Of a DNA stretch of 64,000 nt, positions 9,760 through 18,974 are shown one piece after another. The stretch spans positions 51,594-115,593 of the forward strand of contig NZ_JASNNW010000022.1 in NCBI RefSeq assembly GCF_030165005.1, written 5' to 3'. A program made the position numbers and the translations under genes. Origin of the DNA: Blastococcus capsensis (GTDB lineage Bacteria; Actinomycetota; Actinomycetes; Mycobacteriales; Geodermatophilaceae). Within the stretch, counting starts at the first letter, position 1, and each line of letters begins with the position of its first letter. Under the pieces are notes generated by a model, which searched no databases, was not told where the DNA came from, and worked only from the letters and a program-made list of their open reading frames with translations.

Positions 9760-10515
9760 GTGACCCAGCCTCGTACCACCCCCCGTGCCGACGGCCGCGC
9801 CGCCGACGAGCTCCGGCCCGTGACGATCACCCGCAACTGGCTCGACCACGCCGAGGGTTCGGTGCTGGTGGAGTTCGGCCGTACCCGGGTGCTCTGCGCG
9901 GCGAGCGTGACCGAGGGCGTGCCGAGGTGGCGCAAGGGTTCGGGGCTGGGCTGGGTCACCGCCGAGTACTCGATGCTGCCGCGGGCCACGCACACCCGCA
10001 GCGACCGCGAGTCGGTCAAGGGCAGGATCGGCGGCCGCACGCACGAGATCAGCCGGCTGATCGGGCGGTCGCTGCGCGCCGCGGTCGACCTCCGCGCGCT
10101 CGGCGAGAACAGCATCGCGATCGACTGCGACGTCCTGCAGGCCGACGGCGGCACCCGCACCGCGGCGATCACCGGTGCCTACGTCGCGCTGGCCGACGCG
10201 GTCTCCTGGCTGGGGGAGCGCAAGAAGCTCGCCAAGCCGGACGCCATCGTGCAGTCGGTGGCCGCGGTCAGCGTCGGCGTCATCGACGGCGAGCCGCGGC
10301 TCGACCTGCCCTACGAGGAGGACGTGCGGGCCGGCACCGACATGAACGTCGTCTGCACCGCTGACGGCGGCTTCGTCGAGGTGCAGGGCACCGCGGAAGG
10401 TGCGGTCTTCGACCGGCCGACGCTGGACGCCCTGCTCGACCTCGCGGTGGCCGGGTGCGCGGAGCTGACCCGGCTGCAGGCCGAGGCGCTGGCCCGGGAG
10501 GCCGGCGCCCGATGA
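9760..10515 (+). CDS. rph: Ribonuclease PH
   Basis: Phosphorolytic 3'-5' exoribonuclease that trims tRNA 3' ends. 251 residues starting at GTG 9760 ([23 protein letters not shown]). Core motifs: [55 protein letters not shown] and [23 protein letters not shown]. The stop overlaps the rdgB start (ATGA), the same pair as M. tuberculosis Rv1340-Rv1341. Confidence 0.95.
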   Translation: MTQPRTTPRADGRAADELRPVTITRNWLDHAEGSVLVEFGRTRVLCAASVTEGVPRWRKGSGLGWVTAEYSMLPRATHTRSDRESVKGRIGGRTHEISRLIGRSLRAAVDLRALGENSIAIDCDVLQADGGTRTAAITGAYVALADAVSWLGERKKLAKPDAIVQSVAAVSVGVIDGEPRLDLPYEEDVRAGTDMNVVCTADGGFVEVQGTAEGAVFDRPTLDALLDLAVAGCAELTRLQAEALAREAGAR

Positions 10516-11123
10516 GCACGCGTCTGCTGCTGGCCACCCGCAACGCCGGCAAGCTCGCCGAGCTGCAGCGGCTGCTGGAGAGCGCGGTGCCGGGCGTGGC
10601 GGTCGTGGGTCTGCGGGACGTGGCCGAGTACCCGGAGGCGCCCGAGACCGGTGCGACGTTCGCGGAGAACGCGCTGCTCAAGGCGCGGGAGGCGGTTCGA
10701 TACACCGGCCTGCCGGCGGTGGCGGACGACTCCGGGATCACCGTCGACGCGCTGAACGGCATGCCGGGGGTGCTGTCGGCACGCTGGTCGGGCCGGCACG
10801 GCGACGACGACGCGAACACCGCGCTCCTGCTGGCGCAGCTCGCCGACGTCCCCGACGAGCGGCGGGGCGCGGCCTTCGTGTGCGCCGCCGCGCTGGTCAC
10901 CCCGGACGGCACCGAGCGGGTGCTGGAGCGGGAGTGGCGGGGAACGGTGATCCGGGAGAAGCGGGGCAGCAACGGCTTCGGCTACGACCCGGTGTTCGTA
11001 CCGGCCGGCCTCGAGCAGACCTCTGCGGAGCTCGCGCCGGCGGACAAGGACGCCCGCAGCCACCGGGGTCAGGCCTTCGCCGCGCTGGTCCCCGTCCTCG
11101 CCGAGGCCGTGCGCGCTCGTTGA
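10512..11123 (+). CDS. rdgB: RdgB/HAM1 non-canonical purine NTP pyrophosphatase
   Basis: Removes dITP and XTP from the nucleotide pool. 203 residues, ATG 10512 overlapping the rph stop. The N-terminal [18 protein letters not shown] and the motifs [34 protein letters not shown] and [13 protein letters not shown] are diagnostic. Last gene of the conserved block. Confidence 0.95.
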   Translation: MSTRLLLATRNAGKLAELQRLLESAVPGVAVVGLRDVAEYPEAPETGATFAENALLKAREAVRYTGLPAVADDSGITVDALNGMPGVLSARWSGRHGDDDANTALLLAQLADVPDERRGAAFVCAAALVTPDGTERVLEREWRGTVIREKRGSNGFGYDPVFVPAGLEQTSAELAPADKDARSHRGQAFAALVPVLAEAVRAR

Positions 11124-11149
11124 GCCATGGCCGAGGGGCCGGCGCCGGA

Positions 11150-11380
11150 TCAGTTCCGACGGAAGGTGAACCCCAGCCAGGCCAGGGAGTCCTCCTCCTC
11201 CGGCTCGGCGTGCCGGCCGGGGCGGACGAGCTGCTCCTCGCCGGCCACCCGGTCCGCGGCGCCGAACTCCGGCGCCCGGTGCCGGCCGCGGGCGGGGGCG
11301 GCGGCGGGGGAGCGGACGACGGCGGCGCGCACCATGGCCGCAGGCGGCCAGGTGGTGGTGGGGGTGGCGCGGGAAGTCAT
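11150..11380 (-). CDS. Hypothetical small protein
   Basis: The 76-residue frame from ATG 11380 has a basic, Ala/Pro-rich N-terminal half and an acidic C-terminus (PEEEDSLAWLGFTFRRN). It has no recognised domain, signal or membrane segment. It sits alone on the minus strand after rdgB. The ordered-looking C-terminus is the main argument for coding; it could equally be chance in GC-rich DNA. Confidence 0.4.
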   Translation of the reverse strand: MTSRATPTTTWPPAAMVRAAVVRSPAAAPARGRHRAPEFGAADRVAGEEQLVRPGRHAEPEEEDSLAWLGFTFRRN

Positions 11381-11505
11381 GCCGGTAGATCGGCTCGGCC
11401 GCCGTCCCGCTCGAGACTCAGGCGGGTGCAGCCACCCTCGCGGGTGACGACGGTGTCCCGGCCGTGTGGCGCAGTGCACGCCGTCGCTTTCAGTGATCTC
11501 CGGGT

Positions 11506-11583
11506 ATGGAGTTCCTGCGGCGCTTCCACTCCGCCGGTGCGCTGGCGATCGCGAACGTGCTCGTCGCGGTCCTCTGGACCTGA
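11506..11583 (+). CDS. Possible 25-residue hydrophobic peptide
   Basis: ATG 11506 to TGA 11583 gives MEFLRRF followed by a hydrophobic stretch (AGALAIANVLVAVLW) that could be one membrane helix or an upstream leader. It lies 46 bp before the 11630 gene. The otherwise empty stretch 11381-11629 shows nothing else. No clear Shine-Dalgarno. Confidence 0.25.
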   Translation: MEFLRRFHSAGALAIANVLVAVLWT

Positions 11584-11629
11584 CCCCTATCGGCGCGTGA
11601 GCCGCCGCGGATGAGGGCAATGACCGGCG

Positions 11630-12550
11630 ATGCGAGTTCACGTGGACGCCGCCCGGACGCTGCGCCTCGACGACGGGACGCCGGTCACCGCCGCCTCCGG
11701 TGTGGTCCCGCTGGGCGACGGATGGCTCGTGGTGCAGGACGACTCGACGATCGCCGCCTGGCGGCGCCCTGACGGGGTGACGGCGCTGCGGGTGCTGCCG
11801 TCCGTCGAGGGACTCGACACCTTCCGGGCGGCCGAGGGCACCAAGCACCTCAAACCCGACCTCGAGGTGGCCTGCCCGGCCGAGGTGGACGGCGAACCGG
11901 CCGCACTGCTGCTCGGGTCCGGGTCCTCGCCGCGGCGCATGCGTGGCGTGCTGGTGCGCCTGGAGGACGGGGAGCCCGCCGTGCACGCGGCCGAGCTGGG
12001 CCCGCTCTACGAGCGGGTGGCCCAGCGGCTGGGGCTGCCGATGGACCACGTCAACCTGGAGGGTGCCAGCCGCCACGGCGATTTCGTCCGGTGGTTCAAC
12101 CGGGGCAACCTCATGGCCGGTGTCCGGTCCGCGAGCGTGGACGTCCCGCTGGAGGGCCTGGTCGCCGCGGTGCTCGGCCGCGCAGCGGCGTCCGAAGTGG
12201 CGGTCGAGCAGCCCCGCGAGTACCAGCTCGGTGAGGTGGAGGGCGTGGGTCTGGCCGTGACCGACGCCATCGCCCTGCCCGATGGGCGGGTGCTGCTCAG
12301 CGCGGCGGCGGAGGACACCCCGAACGCCGTCGACGACGGGCCGGTGGTGGCGACCGCCATCGCGCTGGTGGACGGCGACACCGTGCTGGCCGTCGCCCCC
12401 ATCCCCGAGGTGGACGGGCACGTGCACAAGGTGGAGGGGCTGGCTCTCCGGGGGGTCAGCGACGACATCGTGCACCTCCTGGCCGTCGTCGACGACGACG
12501 ACCCGGAGACGCCCTCGGCCGAGCTGGACCTGCGGGTCGAGCTGGACTGA
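11630..12550 (+). CDS. Conserved hypothetical protein, beta-rich
   Basis: 306 residues from ATG 11630. Repeated short strand motifs (DGWLVVQDDSTIAAWRR, PAALLLGSGSSPRRMRGVLVRL, GVGLAVTDAIALPDGRVLLSAAAEDT, DIVHLLAVVDDDDPETPSAELDLRVELD) suggest a beta-propeller-like domain of a family common in actinobacteria. No signal peptide, so probably cytoplasmic. I cannot name the family with certainty. The tRNA-Leu gene follows on the other strand. Confidence 0.75.
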   Translation: MRVHVDAARTLRLDDGTPVTAASGVVPLGDGWLVVQDDSTIAAWRRPDGVTALRVLPSVEGLDTFRAAEGTKHLKPDLEVACPAEVDGEPAALLLGSGSSPRRMRGVLVRLEDGEPAVHAAELGPLYERVAQRLGLPMDHVNLEGASRHGDFVRWFNRGNLMAGVRSASVDVPLEGLVAAVLGRAAASEVAVEQPREYQLGEVEGVGLAVTDAIALPDGRVLLSAAAEDTPNAVDDGPVVATAIALVDGDTVLAVAPIPEVDGHVHKVEGLALRGVSDDIVHLLAVVDDDDPETPSAELDLRVELD

Positions 12551-12567
12551 CGCCGGTCCGCGCGACG

Positions 12568-12648
12568 TGCGGGAGGCGGGAGTCGAACCCGCACGCCCGA
12601 AGGCACCAGATCCTAAGTCTGGCGTGGCTGCCGTTACACCACTCCCGC
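12568..12648 (-). tRNA. tRNA-Leu (anticodon UAG)
   Basis: On the minus strand the 7-bp acceptor GCGGGAG/CTCCCGC encloses a D-arm, an anticodon stem CCAGA/TCTGG with loop CTTAGGA (anticodon TAG), a long class II variable arm TGCCTTCGGGCGT and a T-arm GCGGGTTCGACTCCCGC. The discriminator is A; CCA is not encoded. Long variable arm and UAG anticodon identify leucine (CUA codons). Confidence 0.95.
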
Positions 12649-12737
12649 GTGGAGCAGGAGTCTAGGGAACAGCCCACCCGGGTGCGCCTGGGCACCGTCG
12701 GCGAGCTGACCTGGAACGGGTCTGGCAGGCTGTCGCC

Positions 12738-13022
12738 GTGCCCCGCGACCCACGACAGATCCAGCTCGAGATCGACTCCGCCCGCGAGTCGCTCGCCGCC
12801 ACCCTGGACCAGCTCGCGTACCGCAGCAGCCCGACGCGCCTGAAGGCCCAGGGCAAGGACGCGGTGCAGCGCTTCCTCCAGACGCCGGCGGGCCAGGCCA
12901 CCATCGGCGCCGCCGGCCTCCTGATCACCCTCGTCGTGGTGCAGAAGGTGCGGCACCGCAAGGCGCCGAAGACCCGGAACCGCGGAGTCGCCGTGGAGAA
13001 GGCCCAGTACCGCAGGCGCTGA
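12738..13022 (+). CDS. DUF3618 family membrane-anchored protein
   Basis: 94 residues from GTG 12738: MPRDPRQIQLEIDSARESLAATLDQLAYRSSPTRL is the DUF3618 signature. It is followed by one hydrophobic segment (about 56-72, ATIGAAGLLITLVVVQKV) and a basic tail. Family members often sit with phage-shock or YtpR-like membrane-stress proteins; function unknown. A strong hairpin follows its stop. Confidence 0.85.
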   Translation: MPRDPRQIQLEIDSARESLAATLDQLAYRSSPTRLKAQGKDAVQRFLQTPAGQATIGAAGLLITLVVVQKVRHRKAPKTRNRGVAVEKAQYRRR

Positions 13023-13040
13023 CCCGCCCTGCTCGAGAAC

Positions 13041-13083
13041 GACGAGACCGGCCCGTCCCCCGAGGGGGCAGGCCGGTCTCGTC
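13041..13083. terminator. Rho-independent-like hairpin between convergent genes
   Basis: Arms GACGAGACCGGCC (13041-13053) and GGCCGGTCTCGTC (13071-13083) are perfectly complementary, with an inner GC-rich CCCCC/GGGGG pairing. It lies between the DUF3618 and TetR genes and can terminate both. Confidence 0.8.
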
Positions 13084-13104
13084 GGTGTCCGAGGGGTCAG
13101 CCGG

Positions 13105-13725
13105 TCAGGCGCTGACCCGGTTGCGCACCAGCGGCAGGACGACGGTGTCGAGCACCTCGTCGGCGTAGGCCTCGTCGACCGGGCGACCGGTGAGCAGCCA
13201 GCGCTGTACCACCAGCGCGCTGATGCTCTCGGCGGCGACCGAGGTGCGGAACGACGGGTCGATCTCGCCGCGGGCTTCGGCGTTCTGCCACACCTGCTCG
13301 AACGACTGCCTCCACACCGTCAGGGGGCCGTTGCGGAACGCCTCGGCCAAGGCCGGCTGCCGCGGCATGGTCGACAGCAGGGAGAGGGTCGCCGCACCGG
13401 TGGGCCCGTTCACCACGCCGACGAACGCGTGCATGATCTGCCGCAGGTCACCTTCGAGGGAGCCCGTGTCCGGGGTGGGCACCTCCTCCCGGTTCAGGTC
13501 GGAGATCGTGTCGACCACCAGGTCCTGCTTGGTGCGCCACCGTCGGTAGATGGTGGCCTTGCCCACGCCCGCCTCCGCCGCGACTGCGTCCATCGTCAGT
13601 GCGCCGTAGCCGACGTCGGCGAGGAGCCGGAGGATCGCGGCGCGGATGACGCCGTCCCGACTGGGATCGCGGGGCCGGCCACCACGGCTGACGCGGGCGA
13701 CTTCGGCGGTAGAGGGAGCGGCCAT
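13105..13725 (-). CDS. TetR/AcrR family transcriptional regulator
   Basis: 206 residues. The N-terminal helix-turn-helix spans about residues 22-68: VIRAAILRLLADVGYGALTMDAVAAEAGVGKATIYRRWRTKQDLV. The rest is a ligand-binding helical domain with a C-terminal segment of the TetR_C_16 type. ATG 13725. No target operon is obvious: the flanking EAL gene is divergent with about 107 bp between starts and is the nearest candidate. Confidence 0.9.
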   Translation of the reverse strand: MAAPSTAEVARVSRGGRPRDPSRDGVIRAAILRLLADVGYGALTMDAVAAEAGVGKATIYRRWRTKQDLVVDTISDLNREEVPTPDTGSLEGDLRQIMHAFVGVVNGPTGAATLSLLSTMPRQPALAEAFRNGPLTVWRQSFEQVWQNAEARGEIDPSFRTSVAAESISALVVQRWLLTGRPVDEAYADEVLDTVVLPLVRNRVSA

Positions 13726-13832
13726 GGCGAAACCTTAGACAGTGATCATGTGAAGTTCCTGAGCGTCCCCTGCGAGTACCCCCGGAAGTGGGTTCCGATA
13801 CGGCCGCGCGCCTGTCAGCCGCCTGAGCGCCG

Positions 13833-14963
13833 GTGCGTCACCCTGGATCGGTGGGAACCATCTGCGGCGGTGTCTGTGGATGCCGCCAGAACTGGGAGCT
13901 GCCCGGTCGCGCCGTCCGTGCCCTGCTGGCCACGTCGATCGGGCACGTCCTTCCGCACGTCTCCCGCACCGCCAAGGCCCTGGGCCTCAACGTCTACTCC
14001 TCCCCGCAGCTGATCGACGTCGTGGACGAGCGGGGCGGCACGGGTCTGGAGCGGCTGTTCCAGCGGCTGGCCCGGGAGCTGACGGCCGCCGAGACCGAGG
14101 CGGTGCGGGTGGCCACCGATCCGCCCGACGACGGCGCCGCGCTCACCGCCCGCCTGCTCACCGCACCCACGCTCGCCGTCGAGCTGGCCCGGCGGGGCGT
14201 CACGGTCGAGGTGGGCGTGCTGGCCGAGGCCGAGTTCTGGTCGGTGTACCAGCCGATCGTCTCGCTGGCCGACCGCTCCGTCGTCGCCCACGAGGCGCTG
14301 CTGCGGGGCGTGGTCGACGGCCGGGAGATCGGCGGTGGGGACCTGTTCTTCGTCGCCGAGTCCGCCGGCTGGCTGCACCGCCTGGACCGCATCGGCCGGG
14401 AATCGGCCATCGCCGGTGCCGTTCCGTGGCTCGGCGGTGACGACCTGTTCGTGAACTTCAACCCGACCTCGATCTACCGCCCGCAGGTCTGCCTGGCCAG
14501 CACCGAGCGCGTCGCCCACGAGACCGGCATCGACGCGCAGCAGCTGGTGTTCGAGGTCGTGGAGTCGCACGCCATCGCCGACCGCGGGCATCTGGTGTCG
14601 GTGCTCGAGCACTACCGGTCGCTGGGCTGGCGGGTGGCGCTGGACGACGTCGGCGCCGGCTGGTCGAGCCTGTCGCTGCTGGCCGCCGTCCGCCCGGAGG
14701 TGGTCAAGCTCGACAAGGGCCTGGTGCAGGAGCTGCCCGACGACGGGGCCCGCACGGTGCTCAAGGCCGTCATCGACCTGGCCCACCAGCTCGGCGCGAT
14801 CGTCGTCGCCGAGGGCATCGAGACCGATCAGCTGGCTGAGGAGGTGACCGCGCTGGGCGCAGACATGGGTCAGGGCTGGCTGTTCGGGCGGCCGGTGCGC
14901 CCCGACCCGCCGGTCGAGGAGCCCGAGGGGCGCTGGCAGCCGGTGAGTCCGCACCGGGCTTGA
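13833..14963 (+). CDS. EAL-domain protein, predicted cyclic-di-GMP phosphodiesterase
   Basis: 376 residues. The C-terminal EAL domain (about 135-360) keeps the catalytic set: EALLR, NFNP, FEVVES, DDVGAGWSSL, VKLDKGLV, VVAEGIET and QGWLFGRP, so it is probably active. The N-terminal ~130 residues are not GGDEF or PAS; they start with a CGGVCGC cluster and contain LPHVSRTAKALGLNVYSSPQLIDVVDERG, probably a sensor domain. The start is uncertain: GTG 13833 or GTG 13851, neither with a strong ribosome site. Confidence 0.87.
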   Translation: MRHPGSVGTICGGVCGCRQNWELPGRAVRALLATSIGHVLPHVSRTAKALGLNVYSSPQLIDVVDERGGTGLERLFQRLARELTAAETEAVRVATDPPDDGAALTARLLTAPTLAVELARRGVTVEVGVLAEAEFWSVYQPIVSLADRSVVAHEALLRGVVDGREIGGGDLFFVAESAGWLHRLDRIGRESAIAGAVPWLGGDDLFVNFNPTSIYRPQVCLASTERVAHETGIDAQQLVFEVVESHAIADRGHLVSVLEHYRSLGWRVALDDVGAGWSSLSLLAAVRPEVVKLDKGLVQELPDDGARTVLKAVIDLAHQLGAIVVAEGIETDQLAEEVTALGADMGQGWLFGRPVRPDPPVEEPEGRWQPVSPHRA

Positions 14964-14993
14964 CTCCGGCCCTGGGCCGTCGAAGTCCGCCGT

Positions 14994-15053
14994 CCTCACC
15001 TCCGGGTCGCCGTCCTCGCGCTCCAGTACGAGGACGGCGGCCCGCAGGTGAGG
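14994..15053. terminator. Nested inverted repeat between convergent genes
   Basis: Outer arms 14994-15006 and 15041-15053 match at 12 of 13 positions; inner arms GCCGTCCTCG (15009-15018) and CGAGGACGGC (15029-15038) are perfect. It lies between the EAL stop (14963) and the histidine phosphatase stop (15063) and probably ends transcription from both sides. Confidence 0.7.
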
Positions 15054-15062
15054 TTCGCGAGA

Positions 15063-15659
15063 TCAGTGGAGCGCCCAGCCGGTGAGCACCGGCCGGCCGT
15101 GCTCGTGGCCCAGGAGGCCGTACCGGCCGGCCGCCAGCGCGAACAGCGCCCCGGCTTCGGGCGGCAGCCCCAGCCACCGGGCGGTCAGCGCCCGTAGGAC
15201 GTGCCCGTGGGCCACCAGCGCCACGTCGCCGTCGGCCAGCCGGGCGCGCGCCCGGTCCAGCACCCGGTCCACCCGCTGCCCCACCTCGGCGAGGGTCTCG
15301 CCCGGTGAGCTCCCCGGGACGGTCCCGTCCCACCAGACCGACCACTCCCGGCCCAGCTCGGCGCTGATCTCCGCCGTCGTCCGGCCCTCGTAGCCGCCGT
15401 AGTCGATCTCCGCCAGGTCCGGATCGACGGCGGTGGTCGCGAGCCCGGCCAGCTCGGCCGTCCGCCGGGCCCGCTGCAGGGGACTCACCCGGACCTCGAC
15501 GAATTCGCGCCCGCCCAGCGCCGCCCGCAGCCCCCGGGCCTGGTCCTCGCCCTCGGGCAGCAGGGGCAGGTCCGTCGTCCCGGTGTGCTGGCCGGTCCGG
15601 CTCCACTCGGTCTGCCCGTGCCGCAGCACCACGATCTCGCCCACCGGGCCATCGAACAC
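15063..15659 (-). CDS. Histidine phosphatase family protein (phosphoglycerate mutase-like)
   Basis: 198 residues from GTG 15659. The catalytic motif is [20 protein letters not shown] (R13, H14, G15). The acid/base region is [14 protein letters not shown] and the second histidine lies in [19 protein letters not shown]. This sequence type is usually a broad phosphatase rather than a true mutase; substrate unknown. Divergent from the aldo/keto reductase with about 42 bp between starts. Confidence 0.88.
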   Translation of the reverse strand: MFDGPVGEIVVLRHGQTEWSRTGQHTGTTDLPLLPEGEDQARGLRAALGGREFVEVRVSPLQRARRTAELAGLATTAVDPDLAEIDYGGYEGRTTAEISAELGREWSVWWDGTVPGSSPGETLAEVGQRVDRVLDRARARLADGDVALVAHGHVLRALTARWLGLPPEAGALFALAAGRYGLLGHEHGRPVLTGWALH

Positions 15660-15701
15660 GCTGCCGGGAACACTCGCATGGACTGCCGTGCTGCCCCTGG
15701 C

Positions 15702-16556
15702 ATGACCACCGCAGAACTCACCGACACCTTCGCCCTCGGCGGCGACCTGTCCGTCCACCGGCTCGGCTACGGCGCCATGCAGCTGCCCGGGCCGGGTGTC
15801 TGGGGGGAGCCGGCCGACCGGGACGGTGCGCTGCGCGTCGTCCGCGCCGCCGTCGAGCAGGGCGTGGACTTCATCGACACCGCCGACTCCTACGGGCCCT
15901 TCGTCAGCGAGCAGATCCTCGCCGAGGCCCTGCACCCCTACCCGGAGAACCTGGTCATCGCCACCAAGGCGGGGCTCACCCGCCAGGGCCCGGGCATCTG
16001 GACGCCCGTCGGCCGGCCGGGCTACCTCAAGCAGCAGGCGGAGCTGTCGCTGCGGCACCTGAAGGTAGACCGGATCGACCTGATGCAGCTGCACCGCATC
16101 GACGCCGACGTGCCCCTGGCCGACCAGCTCGGCGCCTTCAAGGAGCTGCAGGACGAGGGCAAGATCCGGCACATCGGCGTCTCCGAGGTGTCGGTGGAGG
16201 AGCTCAAGGCGGCGCGCGAGATCGTCGAGATCGTCAGCGTGCAGAACCTCTACAACCTGACCACCCGGCAGAGCCAGGACGTCCTCGACTACGCCACCGC
16301 CGAGGGCATCGCCTTCATCCCGTGGTTCCCGATCGCCACCGGCGACCTCGCCGCCCCCGACAGCCCGGTCGCCGACATCGCCCGCGAGCTCGACGCCACC
16401 CCGTCCCAGGTGGCGCTGGCCTGGTTGCTGCAGAAGTCGCCGGTCGTCCTGCCGATCCCCGGCACCAAGTCGGTCGACCACCTGACCGAGAACCTCGGCG
16501 CGGCCCGGCTGACCCTGTCCGACGAGGACATGGCCCGCCTGGACGCCCTGGCCTGA
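15702..16556 (+). CDS. Aldo/keto reductase
   Basis: 284 residues, ATG 15702. Catalytic tetrad of the AKR barrel: D59 and Y64 (FIDTADSYG), K89 (ATKAG) and H131 (LMQLHRID). NADPH-binding C-terminal motif around [18 protein letters not shown]. Substrate not predictable. A 20-bp perfect hairpin follows about 20 bp after the stop. Confidence 0.92.
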   Translation: MTTAELTDTFALGGDLSVHRLGYGAMQLPGPGVWGEPADRDGALRVVRAAVEQGVDFIDTADSYGPFVSEQILAEALHPYPENLVIATKAGLTRQGPGIWTPVGRPGYLKQQAELSLRHLKVDRIDLMQLHRIDADVPLADQLGAFKELQDEGKIRHIGVSEVSVEELKAAREIVEIVSVQNLYNLTTRQSQDVLDYATAEGIAFIPWFPIATGDLAAPDSPVADIARELDATPSQVALAWLLQKSPVVLPIPGTKSVDHLTENLGAARLTLSDEDMARLDALA

Positions 16557-16576
16557 GCCTGCGTGGGTTTCGGCCG

Positions 16577-16634
16577 CGAATGCGACGAACTCGTGGTCAT
16601 CGCGCGCTCGATGGCCACGAGTTCGTCGCATTCG
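16577..16634. repeat. Perfect 20-bp inverted repeat (hairpin, 18-base loop)
   Basis: Left arm 16577-16596 and right arm 16615-16634 are exact reverse complements (CGAATGCGACGAACTCGTGG on the left). It lies between two same-strand genes; no U-tract. It may be a terminator or a small palindromic mobile element. Confidence 0.75.
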
Positions 16635-16703
16635 GCCGAGCCCCAGCACCCGAGCTCACCCCCCGGCGCGGCGGCCGGATGCGGCGCGCGTCACCATGGC
16701 CGG

Positions 16704-17858
16704 GTGGATGCCGAGGACTTCCGTCAGGTCAAGGACGCCGTTCGCCAGTTGATCCGCGAATCGGTCGTGCCGCGCGAGGAGCAGATCGAGGACGAGGACC
16801 GCATCCCCGACGACCTGCGGGCGCGGGCCGCCGAGATGGGTCTGTTCGGCTACGCGCTGCCCGAGGAGCACGGCGGCCTCGGCGTCACGATGACCGAGGA
16901 CGTGGAGCTGGCGTTCGAGTTCGGCTACACGACGCCTGCCTTCCGCTCGCTGTTCGGCACCAACAACGGCATTTCCGGCCAGGTGATCGCCAAGTTCGGC
17001 AGCGCCGAGCAGAAGAAGAAGTACCTGCCCGGGCTGTCGGCCGGGAAGCTCATCGGCTCCTTCGCCCTCACCGAGGCCGAGGCCGGGTCCGACCCCGCCG
17101 GTCTGCGCACGAACGCCCGCCGCGACGGCGACGGGTGGGTCGTCAACGGCAGCAAGCGCTACATCACCAACGCGCCGATCGCCGATCTGTTCGTCGTCTT
17201 CGCCCGCACCGACCCGGAGCAGAAGGGCGGCCGGGGGATCTCCAGCTTCGTCGTCGAGACGACGACGCCGGGCGTCACGGTCGGCCCCAGGGACAAGAAG
17301 ATGGGCCAGTCCGGCGCCTGGACCAGCGAGGTCTTCTTCGACGACGTGCACGTGCCGGCCGACGCGCTGGTCGGCGAGGAGGGCCGCGGCTACGCCAAGG
17401 CGCTGACCGTGCTCTCCCGTGGCCGGCTGCACATCGCCGCCCTGTGCGTCGGCATGGCGCAGCGGGTGCTCGACGAGTCGGTCGCCTACGCCGCCACCGC
17501 CAAGCAGGGCGGGGCGCCGATCGGCCGCTTCCAGCTGGTGCAGGCCATGCTCGCCGACATGCACGCCGAGCTGCTCGCCGGCCGCAGCATGGTGCGCGAC
17601 GTCGCCGCCCGCTACGACTCCGGCGAGGACACCTCGGTCGGCCCGTCGTCGGCCAAGCTCTTCTGCACCGAGATGGTCGGTCGCGCGGTGGACAAAGCGG
17701 TGCAGGTGCACGGCGGCATGGGCTACCTGCGGACGACGGCGGTCGAGCGCTTCTACCGTGACGCCCGGCTGTTCCGCCTCTACGAGGGCACCAGCGAGGT
17801 GCAGCGGGTGATCATCGGCGGCGCGCTGCTGCGCGAGGCCGGTATGGCCCGTGGCTGA
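16704..17858 (+). CDS. Acyl-CoA dehydrogenase
   Basis: 384 residues from GTG 16704, full length for the family. FAD-linked first step of fatty-acid or branched-chain beta-oxidation. Motifs: FALTEAEAGSDPAGLRTNARRDGDGWVVNGSKRYITNA, the VHGGMGYLRTTAVERFYRDAR segment and the catalytic glutamate E361 in LYEGTSEVQR. The longer ORF beginning at 16563 reads through the upstream hairpin and is not used. Overlaps the thioesterase gene by 8 bp. Confidence 0.92.
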   Translation: MDAEDFRQVKDAVRQLIRESVVPREEQIEDEDRIPDDLRARAAEMGLFGYALPEEHGGLGVTMTEDVELAFEFGYTTPAFRSLFGTNNGISGQVIAKFGSAEQKKKYLPGLSAGKLIGSFALTEAEAGSDPAGLRTNARRDGDGWVVNGSKRYITNAPIADLFVVFARTDPEQKGGRGISSFVVETTTPGVTVGPRDKKMGQSGAWTSEVFFDDVHVPADALVGEEGRGYAKALTVLSRGRLHIAALCVGMAQRVLDESVAYAATAKQGGAPIGRFQLVQAMLADMHAELLAGRSMVRDVAARYDSGEDTSVGPSSAKLFCTEMVGRAVDKAVQVHGGMGYLRTTAVERFYRDARLFRLYEGTSEVQRVIIGGALLREAGMARG

Positions 17859-18534
17859 GCGACCGTTGCTCTCCGCCGAGCAACGGGCGGTCCGCCGGGA
17901 GGCGGTCGGTGACCTCGGCGCCGCGCTGCGCGAACTGGTCGATGCCGCGGTGCGCACCGAGGTGCCGCTGGAGGAGCTGGCCGGCGTCGCCGGCGCCGTG
18001 CGTGAGCTGGCCGGCCGGCTGCGTGCCGACGGCCGGGGGCTGCACGACATCGCCTCGGTCGACGACCCCGAGATCGGGGAGCGCTGGTACAGCCCCGTGT
18101 ACGGCCCCGGGAACCCGGTCGCGCCGCCCATGGAGGCGAGCAGCACCCCGGACGGGCGGGCCACCGGGCGCGTCACGCTCGGCAAGCCGCACGAGGGTCC
18201 GCCCGGGCTGGTGCACGGGGGAGTGGTGGCGACGATGCTCGACCACGTGCTCGCCCGGGCGGTGCGCGCCGCTGGACGGGGTGGGCTGACCGCCACGCTG
18301 ACGGTCACCTACCGGCGGCCGGTGCACCTGGGCGTGCCGTTGCTGGTGACTGCGGAGCTCGGCGCCACCGAGGGCCGGCGGACCACCGCCACCGCCCGCC
18401 TGGTCGCCGAGGACGACCCCGACACCACGCTGGCCGAGGCCGAGGGGCTGTTCGTGGCGCTGCGCCCCGAGCGGGCCGCCGACGTCTTCGCCGCCATGGA
18501 CCGCCAGGTCGGCGCCTGGACCAGCCGGAGCTGA
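17851..18534 (+). CDS. PaaI-like hotdog-fold acyl-CoA thioesterase
   Basis: 227 residues, GTG start overlapping the acyl-CoA dehydrogenase end. The hotdog domain occupies the C-terminal ~150 residues, with the catalytic region GPPGLVHGGVVATMLDHVLARAV and the strand LTATLTVTYRRPVHLGVPLLVTAEL. The N-terminal ~70 residues are helical. Coupling to the dehydrogenase suggests hydrolysis of its CoA ester product. Confidence 0.88.
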   Translation: MAERPLLSAEQRAVRREAVGDLGAALRELVDAAVRTEVPLEELAGVAGAVRELAGRLRADGRGLHDIASVDDPEIGERWYSPVYGPGNPVAPPMEASSTPDGRATGRVTLGKPHEGPPGLVHGGVVATMLDHVLARAVRAAGRGGLTATLTVTYRRPVHLGVPLLVTAELGATEGRRTTATARLVAEDDPDTTLAEAEGLFVALRPERAADVFAAMDRQVGAWTSRS

Positions 18535-18541
18535 CCGCCGG

Positions 18542-18974
18542 CGGGGAGAGCTGCTCAACGAGATGGACGGGCTCACCGAGGACGCCGACGTCGTCTTCGT
18601 CCTGACCACCAATCGGGCCGATTCCCTCGAGCCGGCGCTGGCCGCGCGGCCCGGGCGGGTGGACCAGACGGTGGTCCTCGACCTACCCGACGCCGCCGCC
18701 CGTCGCGTTCTGTTCGACCTCTACCGGCGGTCGCTGGAGGTGGACACCTCCCGGCTGCACGATGTGCTCGCGCGGTCGGAGGGGGTGACGGCGTCCAACC
18801 TCTGCGGAGCTGCTGCGCCGGGCGGCTCTGCTGGCGGCGACCCGCACCCCGGCCGGCGAGCGGCTGGCGGTGTCGGCCGAGACCTGACCGCGGCACTGGA
18901 CGAACTGCTGGACACCCGCAACGCGATGACCCGCACGTTGCTGGGCAGCGTGCCCGGCCGAGGGCAGCGCGTCA
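18542..18974 (+). pseudogene. Remnant of an AAA+ ATPase
   Basis: The frame RGELLNEMDGLTEDADVV then FVLTTNRADSLEPALAARPGR is unmistakably the part of an AAA module after Walker B, with the sensor asparagine and arginine finger. Walker A and B are missing: the sequence begins 8 bp after the thioesterase stop. Near 18800 the frame shifts; the expected continuation (ELLRRAALLAATRTP) is in another frame until about 18890, where DLTAALDELLDTRNAMTRTLLG resumes. A deletion plus two frameshifts mean it is dead. Confidence 0.75.
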
